64,000 nucleotides of DNA, taken from the NCBI GenBank assembly GCA_964058845.1, contig CAXKVR010000002.1, positions 1-64,000 of the forward strand, in the 5' to 3' direction. The stretch's first letter is position 1. Every line of letters begins with the position of its first letter. The notes beneath the pieces are model-generated. The model was not told where the DNA came from. It made no database searches and was given only the letters and a program-made list of their open reading frames with translations. Below are positions 22,901-37,600 of the stretch, piece after piece. The position numbers and the translations under genes were made by a program. The stretch comes from Carex sylvatica (lineage: Eukaryota > Streptophyta > Magnoliopsida > Poales > Cyperaceae).

Positions 22901-25060
22901 TGAAGTCAGCCAAAGCTGACTTGGCCGTTACTTGTTGGAGCTGATAGGTCTTTTATTATAGTTTTCTTTTAGGTGGTCATATCTCACAGCATTCACTCTT
23001 GGTTAGTACCGATATCTGAGTTTTACTTTTGTTTATGTAGATGGGGATTTTCTTGGAGTTGGCTTCTTTCTTGGAACGGCACGCATCCAACAGCCAAGTC
23101 TTCGTTGCGATTTCGCTTGTAAGATAAGTTTCCTTCACAATATCTCCTTTCTTTTTTGTCGCATTACTTAGTTCTTCTCTTACTTTGGTGTACCTTTCCG
23201 GTTGAAGTCAGCCAAAGCTGACTTGGCCGTTACTTGTTGGAGCTGATAGGTCTTTTATTATAGTTTTCTTTTAGGTGGTCATATCTCACACCATTCACTC
23301 TTGGTTAGTACCGATATCTGAGTTTTACTTTTGTTTATGTAGATGGGATTTTCTTGGAGTTGGCTTCTTTCTTGGAACGGCACGCATCCAACAGCCAAAT
23401 CTACATTGCGATTTCGTTTGTAAGATAAGTTTCCTTTACAAGTTCTCCTTTCTTTTTTGTTGCATTACTTAGTTCTTCCCTTACTTTCGTGTACCTTTCC
23501 GGTTGAAGTCAGCCAAAGCTGACTTGGCCGTTACTTGTTGGAGCTGATAGGTCTTTTATTATAGTTTTCTTTTAGGTGGTCATATCTCACAACCTTCACT
23601 CTTGATTAGTACCGATATCTGAGTTTTATTTTTGTTTATGTAGATGAGGATTTTCTTGGAGTGGGCCGATTTCTTGGAACGAGACGCATCCAACAGCCAA
23701 GTCTTCGTTGCGATTTCGCTTGTAAGATAAGTTTCCTTCACAATATCTCCTTTCTTTTTTGTCGCATTACTTAGTTCTTCCCTTACTTTGGTGTACCTTT
23801 CCGGTTGAAGTCAGCCAAAGCTGACTTGGCCGTTACTTGTTGGAGCTGATAGGTCTTTGTTATAGGTTTCTTTTAAGTGGTCATATCTCACAACCTTCAC
23901 TCTTGGTTCGTACCGATATTTGAGTTTTACTTTTGTTTATGTAGATGGGGATTTTCTTGGAGTGGGCCGCTTTCTTGGAACGAGATGCATCCAACAGCCA
24001 AGACTTCGTTGCGATTTTGCTTGTGAGATAAGTTTCCTTCACAATATCTCCTTTCTTTTTTGTTGCATTACTTAGTTCTTCCCTTACTTTCGTGTACCTT
24101 ACCGGTTGAAGTCAGCCAAAGCTGACTTGGCCGTTACTTGTTGCAGCTGATAGGTCTTTGTTATAGGTTTCTTTTAAGTGGTCATATCTCACCACCTTCA
24201 CTCTTGGTTCGTACCGATATTTGAGTTTTACTTTTGTTTATGTAGATGGGGATTTTCTTGGAGTGGGCCACTTTCTTGGAACGAGATGCATCCAACAGCC
24301 AAGACTTCGTTGCGATTTTGCTTGTGAGATAAGTTTCCTTCACAATATCTCCTTTCTTTTTTGTTGCATTACTTAGTTCTTCCCTTACTTTGGTGTACCT
24401 TTCCGGTTGAAGTCAGCCAAAGCTGACTTGGCCGTTACTTGTTGGAGCTGATAGGTCTTTGTTATAGGTTTCTTTTAAGTGGTCATATCTCACAACCATC
24501 ACTCTTGGTTCGTACCGATATGTGTGTTTTACTTTTGTTTATGTAGATGGGGATTTTCTTGGAGTGGGCCGCTTTCTTGGAACGAGACGCATCCAACAGC
24601 CAATTCTTCTTTGCGATTTCGCTTGTAAGATAAGTTTCCTTCACAATATCTCCTTTCTTTTTTGTTGCATTACTTAGTTCTTCCCTTACTTTGGTGTACC
24701 TTTCCGGTTGAAGTCAGCCAAAGCTGACTTGGCCGTTACTTGTTGGAGCTGATAGGTTTTTGTTATAGGTTTCTTTTAAGTGGTCATATCTCACAACCTT
24801 CACTCTTGGTTCGTACCGATATTTGAGTTTTACTTTTGTTTATGTAGATGGGGATTTTCTTGGAGTGGGCCGCTTTCTTGGAACGAGATGCATCCAACAG
24901 CCAAGACTTCGTTGCGATTTTGCGTGTGAGATAAGTTTCCTTCACAATATCTCCTTTCTTTTTTGTTGCATTACTTAGTTCTTCCCTTACTTTCGTGTAC
25001 CTTACCGGTTGAAGTCAGCCAAAGCTGACTTGGCCGTTACTTGTTGCAGCTGATAGGTCT
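19920..25060 (+). repeat. 2.41-kb octameric higher-order repeat, two copies
   Basis: Four private variants occur twice, each 2411 bp apart: GATGGTGATTTTC (20327 and 22738), TTCATAATATC (20421 and 22832), AGATGAGGATTTTC (21231 and 23642) and GTGGGCCACTTTC (21852 and 24263). Eight monomers were therefore copied as one unit. Confidence 0.88.
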
Positions 25061-27600
25061 TTGTTATAGGTTTCTTTTAAGTGGTCATATCTCACAACCT
25101 TCACTCTTGGTTCGTACCGATATTTGAGGTTTACTTTTGTTTATGTAGATGGGGATTTTCTTGGAGTGGGCCGCTTTCTTGGAACGAGACGCATCCAACA
25201 GCCAATTCTTCTTTGCGATTTCGCTTGTAAGATAAGTTTCCTTCACAATATCTCCTTTCTTTTTTGTTGCATTACTTAGTTCTTCCCTTACTTTGGTGTA
25301 CCTTTCCGGTTGAAGTCAGCCAAAGCTGACTTGGCCGTTACTTGTTGGAGCTGATAGGTCTTTTATTATAGTTTTCTTTTAGGTGGTCATATCTCACACC
25401 ATTCACTCTTGGTTAGTACCGATATCTGAGTTTTACTTTTGTTTATGTAGATGGGGATTTTCTTGGAGTTGGCTTCTTTCTTGGAACGGCACGCATCCAA
25501 CAGCCAAGTCTACATTGCGATTTCGCTTGTAATATAAGTTTTCTTCACAAGTTCTCCTTTCTTTTTTGTTGCATTACTTAGTTCTTCCCTTACTTTCGTG
25601 TACCTTTCCGGTTGAAGTCAGCCAAAGCTGACTTGGCCGTTACTTGTTGGAGCTGATAGGTCTTTGTTATAGGTTTCTTTTAGGTGGTCATATCTCACAG
25701 CATTCACTCTTGTTTAGTACCGATATCTGAGTTTTACTTTTGTTTATGTAGATGGGGATTTTCTTGGAGTTGGCTTCTTTCTTGGAACGGCACGCATCCA
25801 ACAGCCAAGTCTTCGTTGCGATTTCGCTTGTAATATAAGTTTTCTTCACAAGTTCTCCTTTCTTTTTTGTTGCATTACTTAGTTCTTCCCTTACTTTCGT
25901 GTACCTTTCCGGTTGAAGTCAGCCAAAGCTGACTTGGCCGTTACTTGTTGGAGCTGATAGGTCTTTGTTATAGGTTTCTTTTAAGTGGTCATATCTCACA
26001 ACCTTCACTCTTGGTTCGTACCGATATTTGAGTTTTACTTTTGTTTATGTAGATGGGGATTTTCTTGGAGTGGGCCGCTTTCTTGGAACGAGATGCATCC
26101 AACAGCCAAGACTTCGTTGCGATTTTGCTTGTGAGATAAATTTCCTTCACAATATCTCCTTTCTTTTTTGTTGCATTACTTAGTTCTTCCCTTACTTTCG
26201 TGTACCTTACCGGTTGAAGTCAGCCAAAGCTGACTTGGCCGTTACTTGTTGCAGCTGATAGGTCTTTGTTATAGGTTTCTTTTAAGTGGTCATATCTCAC
26301 AACCTTCACTCTTGGTTCGTACCGATATTTGAGGTTTACTTTTGTTTATGTAGATGGGGATTTTCTTGGAGTGGGCCGCTTTCTTGGAACGAGACGCATC
26401 CAACAGCCAATTCTTCGTTGCGATTTCGCTTGTAAGATAAGTTTCCTTCACAATATCTCCTTTCTTTTTTGTCGCATTACTTAGTTCTTCCCTTACTTTG
26501 GTGTACCTTTCCGGTTGAAGTCAGCCAAAGCTGACTTGGCCGTTACTTGTTGGAGCTGATAGGTCTTTTATTATAGTTTTCTTTTAGGTGGTCATATCTC
26601 ACAGCATTCACTCTTGGTTAGTACCGATATCTGAGTTTTACTTTTGTTTATGTAGATGGGGATTTTCTTGGAGTGGGCCGCTTTCTTGGAACGAGATGCA
26701 TCCAACAGCCAAGACTTCGTTGCGATTTTGCTTGTGAGATAAGTTTCCTTCACAATATCTCCTTTCTTTTTTGTTGCATTACTTAGTTCTTCCCTTACTT
26801 TCGTGTACCTTACCGGTTGAAGTCAGCCAAAGCTGACTTGGCCGTTACTTGTTGCAGCTGATAGGTCTTTGTTATAGGTTTCTTTTAAGTGGTCATATCT
26901 CACAACCTTCACTCTTGGTTCGTACCGATATTTGAGGTTTACTTTTGTTTATGTAGATGGGGATTTTCTTGGAGTGGGCCGCTTTCTTGGAACGAGACGC
27001 ATCCAACAGCCAATTCTTCTTTGCGATTTCGCTTGTAAGATAAGTTTCCTTCACAATATCTCCTTTCTTTTTTGTTGCATTACTTAGTTCTTCCCTTACT
27101 TTGGTGTACCTTTCCGGTTGAAGTCAGCCAAAGCTGACTTGGCCGTTACTTGTTGGAGCTGATAGGTCTTTTATTATAGTTTTCTTTTAGGTGGTCATAT
27201 CTCACAGCATTCACTCTTGGTTAGTACCGATATCTGAGTTTTACTTTTGTTTATGTAGATGGGGATTTTCTTGGAGTGGGCCGCTTTCTTGGAACGAGAC
27301 GCATCCAACAGCCAAGTCTTCGTTGCGATTTCGCTTGTAAGATAAGTTTCCTTCATAATATCTCCTTTCTTTTTTGTTGCATTACTTAGTTCTTCCCTTA
27401 CTTTGGTGTACCTTTCCGGTTGAAGTCAGCCAAAGCTGACTTGGCCGTTACTTGTTGGAGCTGATAGGTCTTTTATTATAGTTTTCTTTTAGGTGGTCAT
27501 ATCTCACAGCATTCACTCTTGGTTAGTACCGATATCTGAGTTTTACTTTTGTTTATGTAGATGGGGATTTTCTTGGAGTGGGCCGCTTTCTTGGAACGAG
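24758..27600 (+). repeat. 2.8-kb block duplicated 8.44 kb downstream
   Basis: The variants GATAGGTTTTTG (24755 and 33192), TTTTGCGTGTGAG (about 24920 and 33358), the chimeric head at 25659 and 34098, CAATTCTTCGTTGCG (about 26408 and 34847) and TTCATAATATC (about 27352 and 35793) share an offset of about 8440 bp. About nine monomers are involved, matching 33195 to about 36040. Copies differ at a few sites (for example AGATAAATTTCC near 26137 only). Confidence 0.8.
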
Positions 27601-28369
27601 ACGCATCCAACAGCCAAGTCTTCGTTGCGATTTCGCTTGTAAGATAAGTTTCCTTCACAATATCTCCTTTCTTTTTTGCTGCATTACTTAGTTCTTCCCT
27701 TACTTTGGTGTACCTTTCCGGTTGAAGTCAGCCAAAGCTGACTTGGCCGTTACTTGTTGGAGCTGATAGGTCTTTTATAATAGTTTTCTTTTAGGTGGTC
27801 ATATCTCACAACCATCACTCTTGGTTCGTACCGATATGTGTGTTTTACTTTTGTTTATGTAGATGGGGATTTTCTTGGAGTGGGCCGCTTTCTTGGAACG
27901 AGACGCATCCAACAGCCAATTCTTCTTTGCGATTTCGCTTGTAAGATAAGTTTCCTTCACAATATCTCCTTTCTTTTTTGTTGCATTACTTAGTTCTTCC
28001 CTTACTTTGGTGTACCTTTCCGGTTGAAGTCAGCCAAAGCTGACTTGGCCGTTACTTGTTGGAGCTGATAGGTCTTTTATTATAGTTTTCTTTTAGGTGG
28101 TCATATCTCACAGCATTCACTCTTGTTTAGTACCGATATCTGAGTTTTACTTTTGTTTATGTAGATGGAGATTTTCTTGGAGTTGGCTTCTTTCTTGGAA
28201 CGGCACGCATCCAACAGCCAAGTCTACATTGCGATTTCGCTTGTAATATAAGTTTTCTTCACAAGTTCTCCTTTCTTTTTTGTTGCATTACTTAGTTCTT
28301 CCCTTACTTTCGTGTACCTTTCCGGTTGAAGTCAGCCAAAGCTGACTTGGCCGTTACTTGTTGGAGCTG

Positions 28370-31300
28370 ATAGGTCTTTGTTATAGGTTTCTTTTAAGTG
28401 GTCATATCTCACAACCTTCACTCTTGGTTCGTACCGATATTTGAGTTTTACTTTTGTTTATGTAGATGGGGATTTTCTTGGAGTGGGCCGCTTTCTTGGA
28501 ACGAGATGCATCCAACAGCCAAGACTTCGTTGCGATTTTGCTTGTGAGATAAGTTTCCTTCACAATATCTCCTTTCTTTTTTGTTGCATTACTTAGTTCT
28601 TCCCTTACTTTGGTGTACCTTTCCGGTTGAAGTCAGCCAAATCTGACTTGGCCGTTACTTGTTGGAGCTGATAGGTCTTTTATTATAGTTTTCTTTTAGG
28701 TGGTCATATCTCACAGCATTCACTCTTGTTTAGTACCGATATCTGAGTTTTACTTTTGTTTATGTAGATGGGGATTTTCTTGGAGTTGGCTTCTTTCTTG
28801 GAACGGCACGCATCCAAAATCCAAGTCTACATTGCGATTTCGCTTGTAATATAAGTTTTCTTCACAAGTTCTCCTTTCTTTTTTGTTGCATTACTTAGTT
28901 CTTCCCTTACTTTCGTGTACCTTTCCGGTTGAAGTCAGCCAAAGCTGACTTGGCCGTTACTTGTTGGAGCTGATAGGTCTTTGTTATAGGTTTCTTTTAA
29001 GTGGTCATATCTCACAACCTTAACTCTTGGTTCGTACCGATATTTGAGTTTTACTTTTGTTTATGTAGATGGGGATTTTCTTGGAGTGGGCCGCTTTCTT
29101 GGAACGAGATGCATCCAACAGCCAAGACTTCGTTGCGATTTTGCTTGTGAGATAAGTTTCCTTCACAATATCTCCTTTCTTTTTTGTTGCATTACTTAGT
29201 TCTTCCCTTACTTTCGTGTACCTTACCGGTTGAAGTCAGCCAAAGCTGACTTGGCCGTTACTTGTTGCAGCTGATAGGTCTTTGTTATAGGTTTCTTTTA
29301 AGTGGTCATATCTCACAACCTTCACTCTTGGTTCGTACCGATATTTGAGGTTTACTTTTGTTTATGTAGATGGGGATTTTCTTGGAGTGGGCCGCTTTCT
29401 TGGAACGAGACGCATCCAACAGCCAATTCTTCTTTGCGATTTCGCTTGTAAGATAAGTTTCGTTCACAATATCTCCTTTCTTTTTTGTTGCATTACTTAG
29501 TTCTTCCCTTACTTTGGTGTACCTTTCCGGTTGAAGTCAGCCAAAGCTGACTTGGCCGTTACTTGTTGGAGCTGATAGGTCTTTTATTATAGTTTTCTTT
29601 TAGGTGGTCATATCTCACACCATTCACTCTTGGTTAGTACCGATATCTGAGTTTTACTTTTGTTTATGTAGATGGGATTTTCTTGGAGTGGGCCGCTTTC
29701 TTGGAACGAGACGCATCCAACAGCCAATTCTTCTTTGCGATTTCGCTTGTAAGATAAGTTTCCTTCACAATATCTCCTTTCTTTTTTGTTGCATTACTTA
29801 GTTCTTCCCTTACTTTGGTGTACCTTTCCGGTTGAAGTCAGCCAAATCTGACTTGGCCGTTACTTGTTGGAGCTGATAGGTCTTTTATTATAGTTTTCTT
29901 TTAGGTGGTCATATCTCACAGCATTCACTCTTGTTTAGTACCGATATCTGAGTTTTACTTTTGTTTATGTAGATGGGGATTTTCTTGGAGTTGGCTTCTT
30001 TCTTGGAACGGCACGCATCCAAAATCCAAGTCTACATTGCGATTTCGCTTGTAATATAAGTTTTCTTCACAAGTTCTCCTTTCTTTTTTGTTGCATTACT
30101 TAGTTCTTCCCTTACTTTCGTGTACCTTTCCGGTTGAAGTCAGCCAAAGCTGACTTGGCCGTTACTTGTTGGAGCTGATAGGTCTTTGTTATAGGTTTCT
30201 TTTAGGTGGTCATATCTCACAGCATTCACTCTTGTTTAGTACCGATATCTGAGTTTTACTTTTGTTTATGTAGATGGGGATTTTCTTGGAGTTGGCTTCT
30301 TTCTTGGAACGGCACGCATCCAACAGCCAAGTCTTCGTTGCGATTTCGCTTGTAATATAAGTTTTCTTCACAAGTTCTCCTTTCTTTTTTGTTGCATTAC
30401 TTAGTTCTTCCCTTACTTTCGTGTACCTTTCCGGTTGAAGTCAGCCAAAGCTGACTTGGCCGTTACTTGTTGGAGCTGATAGGTCTTTGTTATAGGTTTC
30501 TTTTAAGTGGTCATATCTCACAACCTTCACTCTTGGTTCGTACCGATATTTGAGTTTTACTTTTGTTTATGTAGATGGGGATTTTCTTGGAGTGGGCCGC
30601 TTTCTTGGAACGAGATGCATCCAACAGCCAAGACTTCGTTGCGATTTTGCTTGTGAGATAAGTTTCCTTCACAATATCTCCTTTCTTTTTTGTTGCATTA
30701 CTTAGTTCTTCCCTTACTTTCGTGTACCTTACCGGTTGAAGTCAGCCAAAGCTGACTTGGCCGTTACTTGTTGGAGCTGATAGGTCTTTGTTATAGGTTT
30801 CTTTTAAGTGGTCATATCTCACAACCTTCACTCTTGGTTCGTACCGATATGTGTGTTTTACTTTTGTTTATGTAGATGGGGATTTTCTTGGAGTGGGCCG
30901 CTTTCTTGGAACGAGACGCATCCAACAGCCAATTCTTCTTTGCGATTTCGCTTGTAAGATAAGTTTCGTTCACAATATCTCCTTTCTTTTTTGTTGCATT
31001 ACTTAGTTCTTCCCTTACTTTGGTGTACCTTTCCGGTTGAAGTCAGCCAAAGCTGACTTGGCCGTTACTTGTTGGAGCTGATAGGTCTTTTATTATAGTT
31101 TTCTTTTAGGTGGTCATATCTCACAGCATTCACTCTTGTTTAGTACCGATATCTGAGTTTTACTTTTGTTTATGTAGATGGGGATTTTCTTGGAGTTGGC
31201 TTCTTTCTTGGAACGGCACGCATCCAAAATCCAAGTCTACATTGCGATTTCGCTTGTAATATAAGTTTTCTTCACAAGTTCTCCTTTCTTTTTTGTTGCA

Positions 31301-31680
31301 TTACTTAGTTCTTCCCTTACTTTCGTGTACCTTTCCGGTTGAAGTCAGCCAAAGCTGACTTGGCCGTTACTTGTTGGAGCTGATAGGTCTTTGTTATAGG
31401 TTTCTTTTAAGTGGTCATATCTCACAACCTTAACTCTTGGTTCGTACCGATATTTGAGTTTTACTTTTGTTTATGTAGATGGGGATTTTCTTGGAGTGGG
31501 CCGCTTTCTTGGAACGAGATGCATCCAACAGCCAATTCTTCTTTGCGATTTCGCTTGTAAGATAAGTTTCCTTCACAATATCTCCTTTCTTTTTTGTTGC
31601 ATTACTTAGTTCTTCCCTTACTTTGGTGTACCTTTCCGGTTGAAGTCAGCCAAAGCTGACTTGGCCGTTACTTGTTGGAG
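28370..31680 (+). repeat. 1.2-kb tetrameric higher-order repeat
   Basis: The rare variant CATCCAAAATCCAAGTC, in which CAACAGCC is changed to CAAAATCC, occurs only at 28811, 30016 and 31221, each 1205 bp (four monomers) apart. CTTAACTCTTGG, another rare variant, occurs at about 29019 and 31427, 2408 bp apart. Confidence 0.82.
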
Positions 31681-34600
31681 CTGATAGGTCTTTTATTATA
31701 GTTTTCTTTTAGGTGGTCATATCTCACACCATTCACTCTTGGTTAGTACCGATATCTGAGTTTTACTTTTGTTTATGTAGATGGGGATTTTCTTGGAGTT
31801 GGCTTCTTTCTTGGAACGGCACGCATCCAACAGCCAAGTCTACATTGCGATTTCGCTTGTAATATAAGTTTTCTTCACAAGTTCTCCTTTCTTTTTTGTT
31901 GCATTACTTAGTTCTTCCCTTACTTTCGTGTACCTTTCCGGTTGAAGTCAGCCAAAGCTGACTTGGCCGTTACTTGTTGGAGCTGATAGGTCTTTGTTAT
32001 AGGTTTCTTTTAGGTGGTCATATCTCACAGCATTCACTCTTGTTTAGTACCGATATCTGAGTTTTACTTTTGTTTATGTAGATGGGGATTTTCTTGGAGT
32101 TGGCTTCTTTCTTGGAACGGCACGCATCCAACAGCCAAGTCTTCGTTGCGATTTCGCTTGTAATATAAGTTTTCTTCACAAGTTCTCCTTTCTTTTTTGT
32201 TGCATTACTTAGTTCTTCCCTTACTTTCGTGTACCTTTCCGGTTGAAGTCAGCCAAAGCTGACTTGGCCGTTACTTGTTGGAGCTGATAGGTCTTTGTTA
32301 TAGGTTTCTTTTAAGTGGTCATATCTCACAACCTTCACTCTTGGTTCGTACCGATATTTGAGTTTTACTTTTGTTTATGTAGATGGGGATTTTCTTGGAG
32401 TGGGCCGCTTTCTTGGAACGAGATGCATCCAACAGCCAAGACTTCGTTGCGATTTTGCTTGTGAGATAAGTTTCCTTCACAATATCTCCTTTCTTTTTTG
32501 TTGCATTACTTAGTTCTTCCCTTACTTTCGTGTACCTTACCGGTTGAAGTCAGCCAAAGCTGACTTGGCCGTTACTTGTTGCAGCTGATAGGTCTTTGTT
32601 ATAGGTTTCTTTTAAGTGGTCATATCTCACAACCTTCACTCTTGGTTCGTACCGATATTTGAGGTTTACTTTTGTTTATGTAGATGGGGATTTTCTTGGA
32701 GTGGGCCGCTTTCTTGGAACGAGACGCATCCAACAGCCAATTCTTCTTTGCGATTTCGCTTGTAAGATAAGTTTCCTTCACAATATCTCCTTTCTTTTTT
32801 GTTGCATTACTTAGTTCTTCCCTTACTTTGGTGTACCTTTCCGGTTGAAGTCAGCCAAAGCTGACTTGGCCGTTACTTGTTGGAGCTGATAGGTCTTTTA
32901 TTATAGTTTTCTTTTAGGTGGTCATATCTCACAGCATTCACTCTTGTTTAGTACCGATATCTGAGTTTTACTTTTGTTTATGTAGATGGGGATTTTCTTG
33001 AGGTTGGCTTCTTTCTTGGAACGGCACGCATCCAACAGCCAAGTCTACATTGCGATTTCGCTTGTAATATAAGTTTTCTTCACAAGTTCTCCTTTCTTTT
33101 TTGTTGCATTACTTAGTTCTTCCCTTACTTTGGTGTACCTTTCCGGTTGAAGTCAGCCAAAGCTAACTTGGCCGTTACTTGTTGGAGCTGATAGGTTTTT
33201 GTTATAGGTTTCTTTTAAGTGGTCATATCTCACAACCTTCACTCTTGGTTCGTACCGATATTTGAGTTTTACTTTTGTTTATGTAGATGGGGATTTTCTT
33301 GGAGTGGGCCGCTTTCTTGGAACGAGATGCATCCAACAGCCAAGACTTCGTTGCGATTTTGCGTGTGAGATAAGTTTCCTTCACAATATCTCCTTTCTTT
33401 TTTGTTGCATTACTTAGTTCTTCCCTTACTTTCGTGTACCTTACCGGTTGAAGTCAGCCAAAGCTGACTTGGCCGTTACTTGTTGCAGCTGATAGGTCTT
33501 TGTTATAGGTTTCTTTTAAGTGGTCATATCTCACAACCTTCACTCTTGGTTCGTACCGATATTTGAGGTTTACTTTTGTTTATGTAGATGGGGATTTTCT
33601 TGGAGTGGGCCGCTTTCTTGGAACGAGACGCATCCAACAGCCAATTCTTCTTTGCGATTTCGCTTGTAAGATAAGTTTCCTTCACAATATCTCCTTTCTT
33701 TTTTGTTGCATTACTTAGTTCTTCCCTTACTTTGGTGTACCTTTCCGGTTGAAGTCAGCCAAAGCTGACTTGGCCGTTACTTGTTGGAGCTGATAGGTCT
33801 TTTATTATAGTTTTCTTTTAGGTGGTCATATCTCACACCATTCACTCTTGGTTAGTACCGATATCTGAGTTTTACTTTTGTTTATGTAGATGGGGATTTT
33901 CTTGGAGTTGGCTTCTTTCTTGGAACGGCACGCATCCAACAGCCAAGTCTACATTGCGATTTCGCTTGTAATATAAGTTTTCTTCACAAGTTCTCCTTTC
34001 TTTTTTGTTGCATTACTTAGTTCTTCCCTTACTTTCGTGTACCTTTCCGGTTGAAGTCAGCCAAAGCTGACTTGGCCGTTATTTGTTGGAGCTGATAGGT
34101 CTTTGTTATAGGTTTCTTTTAGGTGGTCATATCTCACAGCATTCACTCTTGTTTAGTACCGATATCTGAGTTTTACTTTTGTTTATGTAGATGGGGATTT
34201 TCTTGGAGTTGGCTTCTTTCTTGGAACGGCACGCATCCAACAGCCAAGTCTTCGTTGCGATTTCGCTTGTAATATAAGTTTTCTTCACAAGTTCTCCTTT
34301 CTTTTTTGTTGCATTACTTAGTTCTTCCCTTACTTTCGTGTACCTTTCCGGTTGAAGTCAGCCAAAGCTGACTTGGCCGTTACTTGTTGGAGCTGATAGG
34401 TCTTTGTTATAGGTTTCTTTTAAGTGGTCATATCTCACAACCTTCACTCTTGGTTCGTACCGATATTTGAGTTTTACTTTTGTTTATGTAGATGGGGATT
34501 TTCTTGGAGTGGGCCGCTTTCTTGGAACGAGATGCATCCAACAGCCAAGACTTCGTTGCGATTTTGCTTGTGAGATAAGTTTCCTTCACAATATCTCCTT

Positions 34601-37600
34601 TCTTTTTTGTTGCATTACTTAGTTCTTCCCTTACTTTCGTGTACCTTACCGGTTGAAGTCAGCCAAAGCTGACTTGGCCGTTACTTGTTGCAGCTGATAG
34701 GTCTTTGTTATAGGTTTCTTTTAAGTGGTCATATCTCACAACCTTCACTCTTGGTTCGTACCGATATTTGAGGTTTACTTTTGTTTATGTAGATGGGGAT
34801 TTTCTTGGAGTGGGCCGCTTTCTTGGAACGAGACGCATCCAACAGCCAATTCTTCGTTGCGATTTCGCTTGTAAGATAAGTTTCCTTCACAATATCTCCT
34901 TTCTTTTTTGTCGCATTACTTAGTTCTTCCCTTACTTTGGTGTACCTTTCCGGTTGAAGTCAGCCAAAGCTGACTTGGCCGTTACTTGTTGGAGCTGATA
35001 GGTCTTTTATTATAGTTTTCTTTTAGGTGGTCATATCTCACAGCATTCACTCTTGGTTAGTACCGATATCTGAGTTTTACTTTTGTTTATGTAGATGGGG
35101 ATTTTCTTGGAGTGGGCCGCTTTCTTGGAACGAGATGCATCCAACAGCCAAGACTTCGTTGCGATTTTGCTTGTGAGATAAGTTTCCTTCACAATATCTC
35201 CTTTCTTTTTTGTTGCATTACTTAGTTCTTCCCTTACTTTCGTGTACCTTACCGGTTGAAGTCAGCCAAAGCTGACTTGGCCGTTACTTGTTGCAGCTGA
35301 TAGGTCTTTGTTATAGGTTTCTTTTAAGTGGTCATATCTCACAACCTTCACTCTTGGTTCGTACCGATATTTGAGGTTTACTTTTGTTTATGTAGATGGG
35401 GATTTTCTTGGAGTGGGCCGCTTTCTTGGAACGAGACGCATCCAACAGCCAATTCTTCTTTGCGATTTCGCTTGTAAGATAAGTTTCCTTCACAATATCT
35501 CCTTTCTTTTTTGTTGCATTACTTAGTTCTTCCCTTACTTTGGTGTACCTTTCCGGTTGAAGTCAGCCAAAGCTGACTTGGCCGTTACTTGTTGGAGCTG
35601 ATAGGTCTTTTATTATAGTTTTCTTTTAGGTGGTCATATCTCACAGCATTCACTCTTGGTTAGTACCGATATCTGAGTTTTACTTTTGTTTATGTAGATG
35701 GGGATTTTCTTGGAGTGGGCCGCTTTCTTGGAACGAGACGCATCCAACAGCCAAGTCTTCGTTGCGATTTCGCTTGTAAGATAAGTTTCCTTCATAATAT
35801 CTCCTTTCTTTTTTGTTGCATTACTTAGTTCTTCCCTTACTTTGGTGTACCTTTCCGGTTGAAGTCAGCCAAAGCTGACTTGGCCGTTACTTGTTGGAGC
35901 TGATAGGTCTTTTATTATAGTTTTCTTTTAGGTGGTCATATCTCACAGCATTCACTCTTGGTTAGTACCGATATCTGAGTTTTACTTTTGTTTATGTAGA
36001 TGGGGATTTTCTTGGAGTGGGCCGCTTTCTTGGAACGAGACGCATCCAACAGCCAAGACTTCGTTGCGATTTCGCTTGTAAGATAAGTTTCCTTCACAAT
36101 ATCTCCTTTCTTTTTTGTTGCATTACTTAGTTCTTCCCTTACTTTCGTGTACCTTACAGGTTGAAGTCAGCCAAAGCTGACTTGGCCGTTACTTGTTGGA
36201 GCTGATAGGTCTTTGTTATAGGTTTCTTTTAAGTGGTCATATCTCACAACCTTCACTCTTGGTTCGTACCGATATTTGAGTTTTACTTTTGTTTATGTAG
36301 ATGGAGATTTTCTTGGAGTGGGCCGCTTTCTTGGAACGAGATGCATCCAACAGCCAAGACTTCGTTGCGATTTCGCTTGTGAGATAAGTTTCCTTCACAA
36401 TATGTCCTTTCTTTTTTGTTGCATTACTAAGTTCTTTCCTTACTTTCGTGTACCTTACCGGTTGAAGTCAGCCAAAGCTGACTTGGCCGTTACTTGTTGG
36501 AGCTGATAGGTCTTTGTTATAGGTTTCTTTTAAGTGGTCATATCTCACAACCATCACTCTTGGTTCGTACCGATATGTGTGTTTTACTTTTGTTTATGTA
36601 GATGGGGATTTTCTTGGAGTGGGCCGCTTTCTTGTAACGACACGCATCCAACAGCCAAGTCTACATTGCGATTTCGCTTGTAAGATAAGTTTCCTTCACA
36701 AGTTCTCCTTTCGTTTTTGTTGCATTACTTAGTTCTTCCCTTACTTTCGTGTACCTTTCCGGTTGAAGTCAGCCAAAGCTGACTTGGCCGTTACTTGTTG
36801 GAGCTGATAGGTCTTTTATTATAGTTTTCTTTTAGGTGGTCATATCTCACAACCTTCACTCTTGGTTAGTACCGATATCTGAGTTTTACTTTTGTTTATG
36901 TAGATGGGGATTTTCTTAGAGTGGGCCGCTTTCTTGGAACGAGACGCATCCAACAGCCAAGTCTTCGTTGCGATTTCGCTTGTAAGATAAGTTTCCTTCA
37001 CAATATCTCCTTTCTTTTTTGTTGCATTACTTAGTTCTTCCCTTACTTTGGTGTACCTTACCGGTTGAAGTCAGCCAAAGCTGACTTGGCCGTTACTTGT
37101 GAGAGCTGATAGGTCTTTGTTATAGTTTTCTTTTAAGTGGTCTTATCTCACAACCTTCACTCTTGGTTCGTACCGATATTTGAGTTTTACTTTTGTTTAT
37201 GTAGATGGGGATTTTCTTGGAGTGGGCCGCTTTCTTGGAACGAGATGCATCCAACAGCCAAGACTTCGTTGCGATTTCGCTTGTAAGATAAGTTTCCTTC
37301 ACAATATCTCCTTTCTTTTTTGTTGCATTACTTAGTTCTTCCCTTACTTTCGTGTACCTTACCGGTTGAAGTCAGCCAAAGCTGACTTGGCCGTTACTTG
37401 TTGGAGCTGATAGGTCTTTGTTATAGGTTTCTTTTAAGTGGTCATATCTCACAACCTTCACTCTTGGTTCGTACCGATATTTGAGTTTTACTTTTGTTTA
37501 TGTAGATGGAGATTTTCTTGGAGTGGGCCGCTTTCTTGGAACGAGATGCATCCAACAGCCAAGACTTCGTTGCGATTTCGCTTGTGAGATAAGTTTCCTT

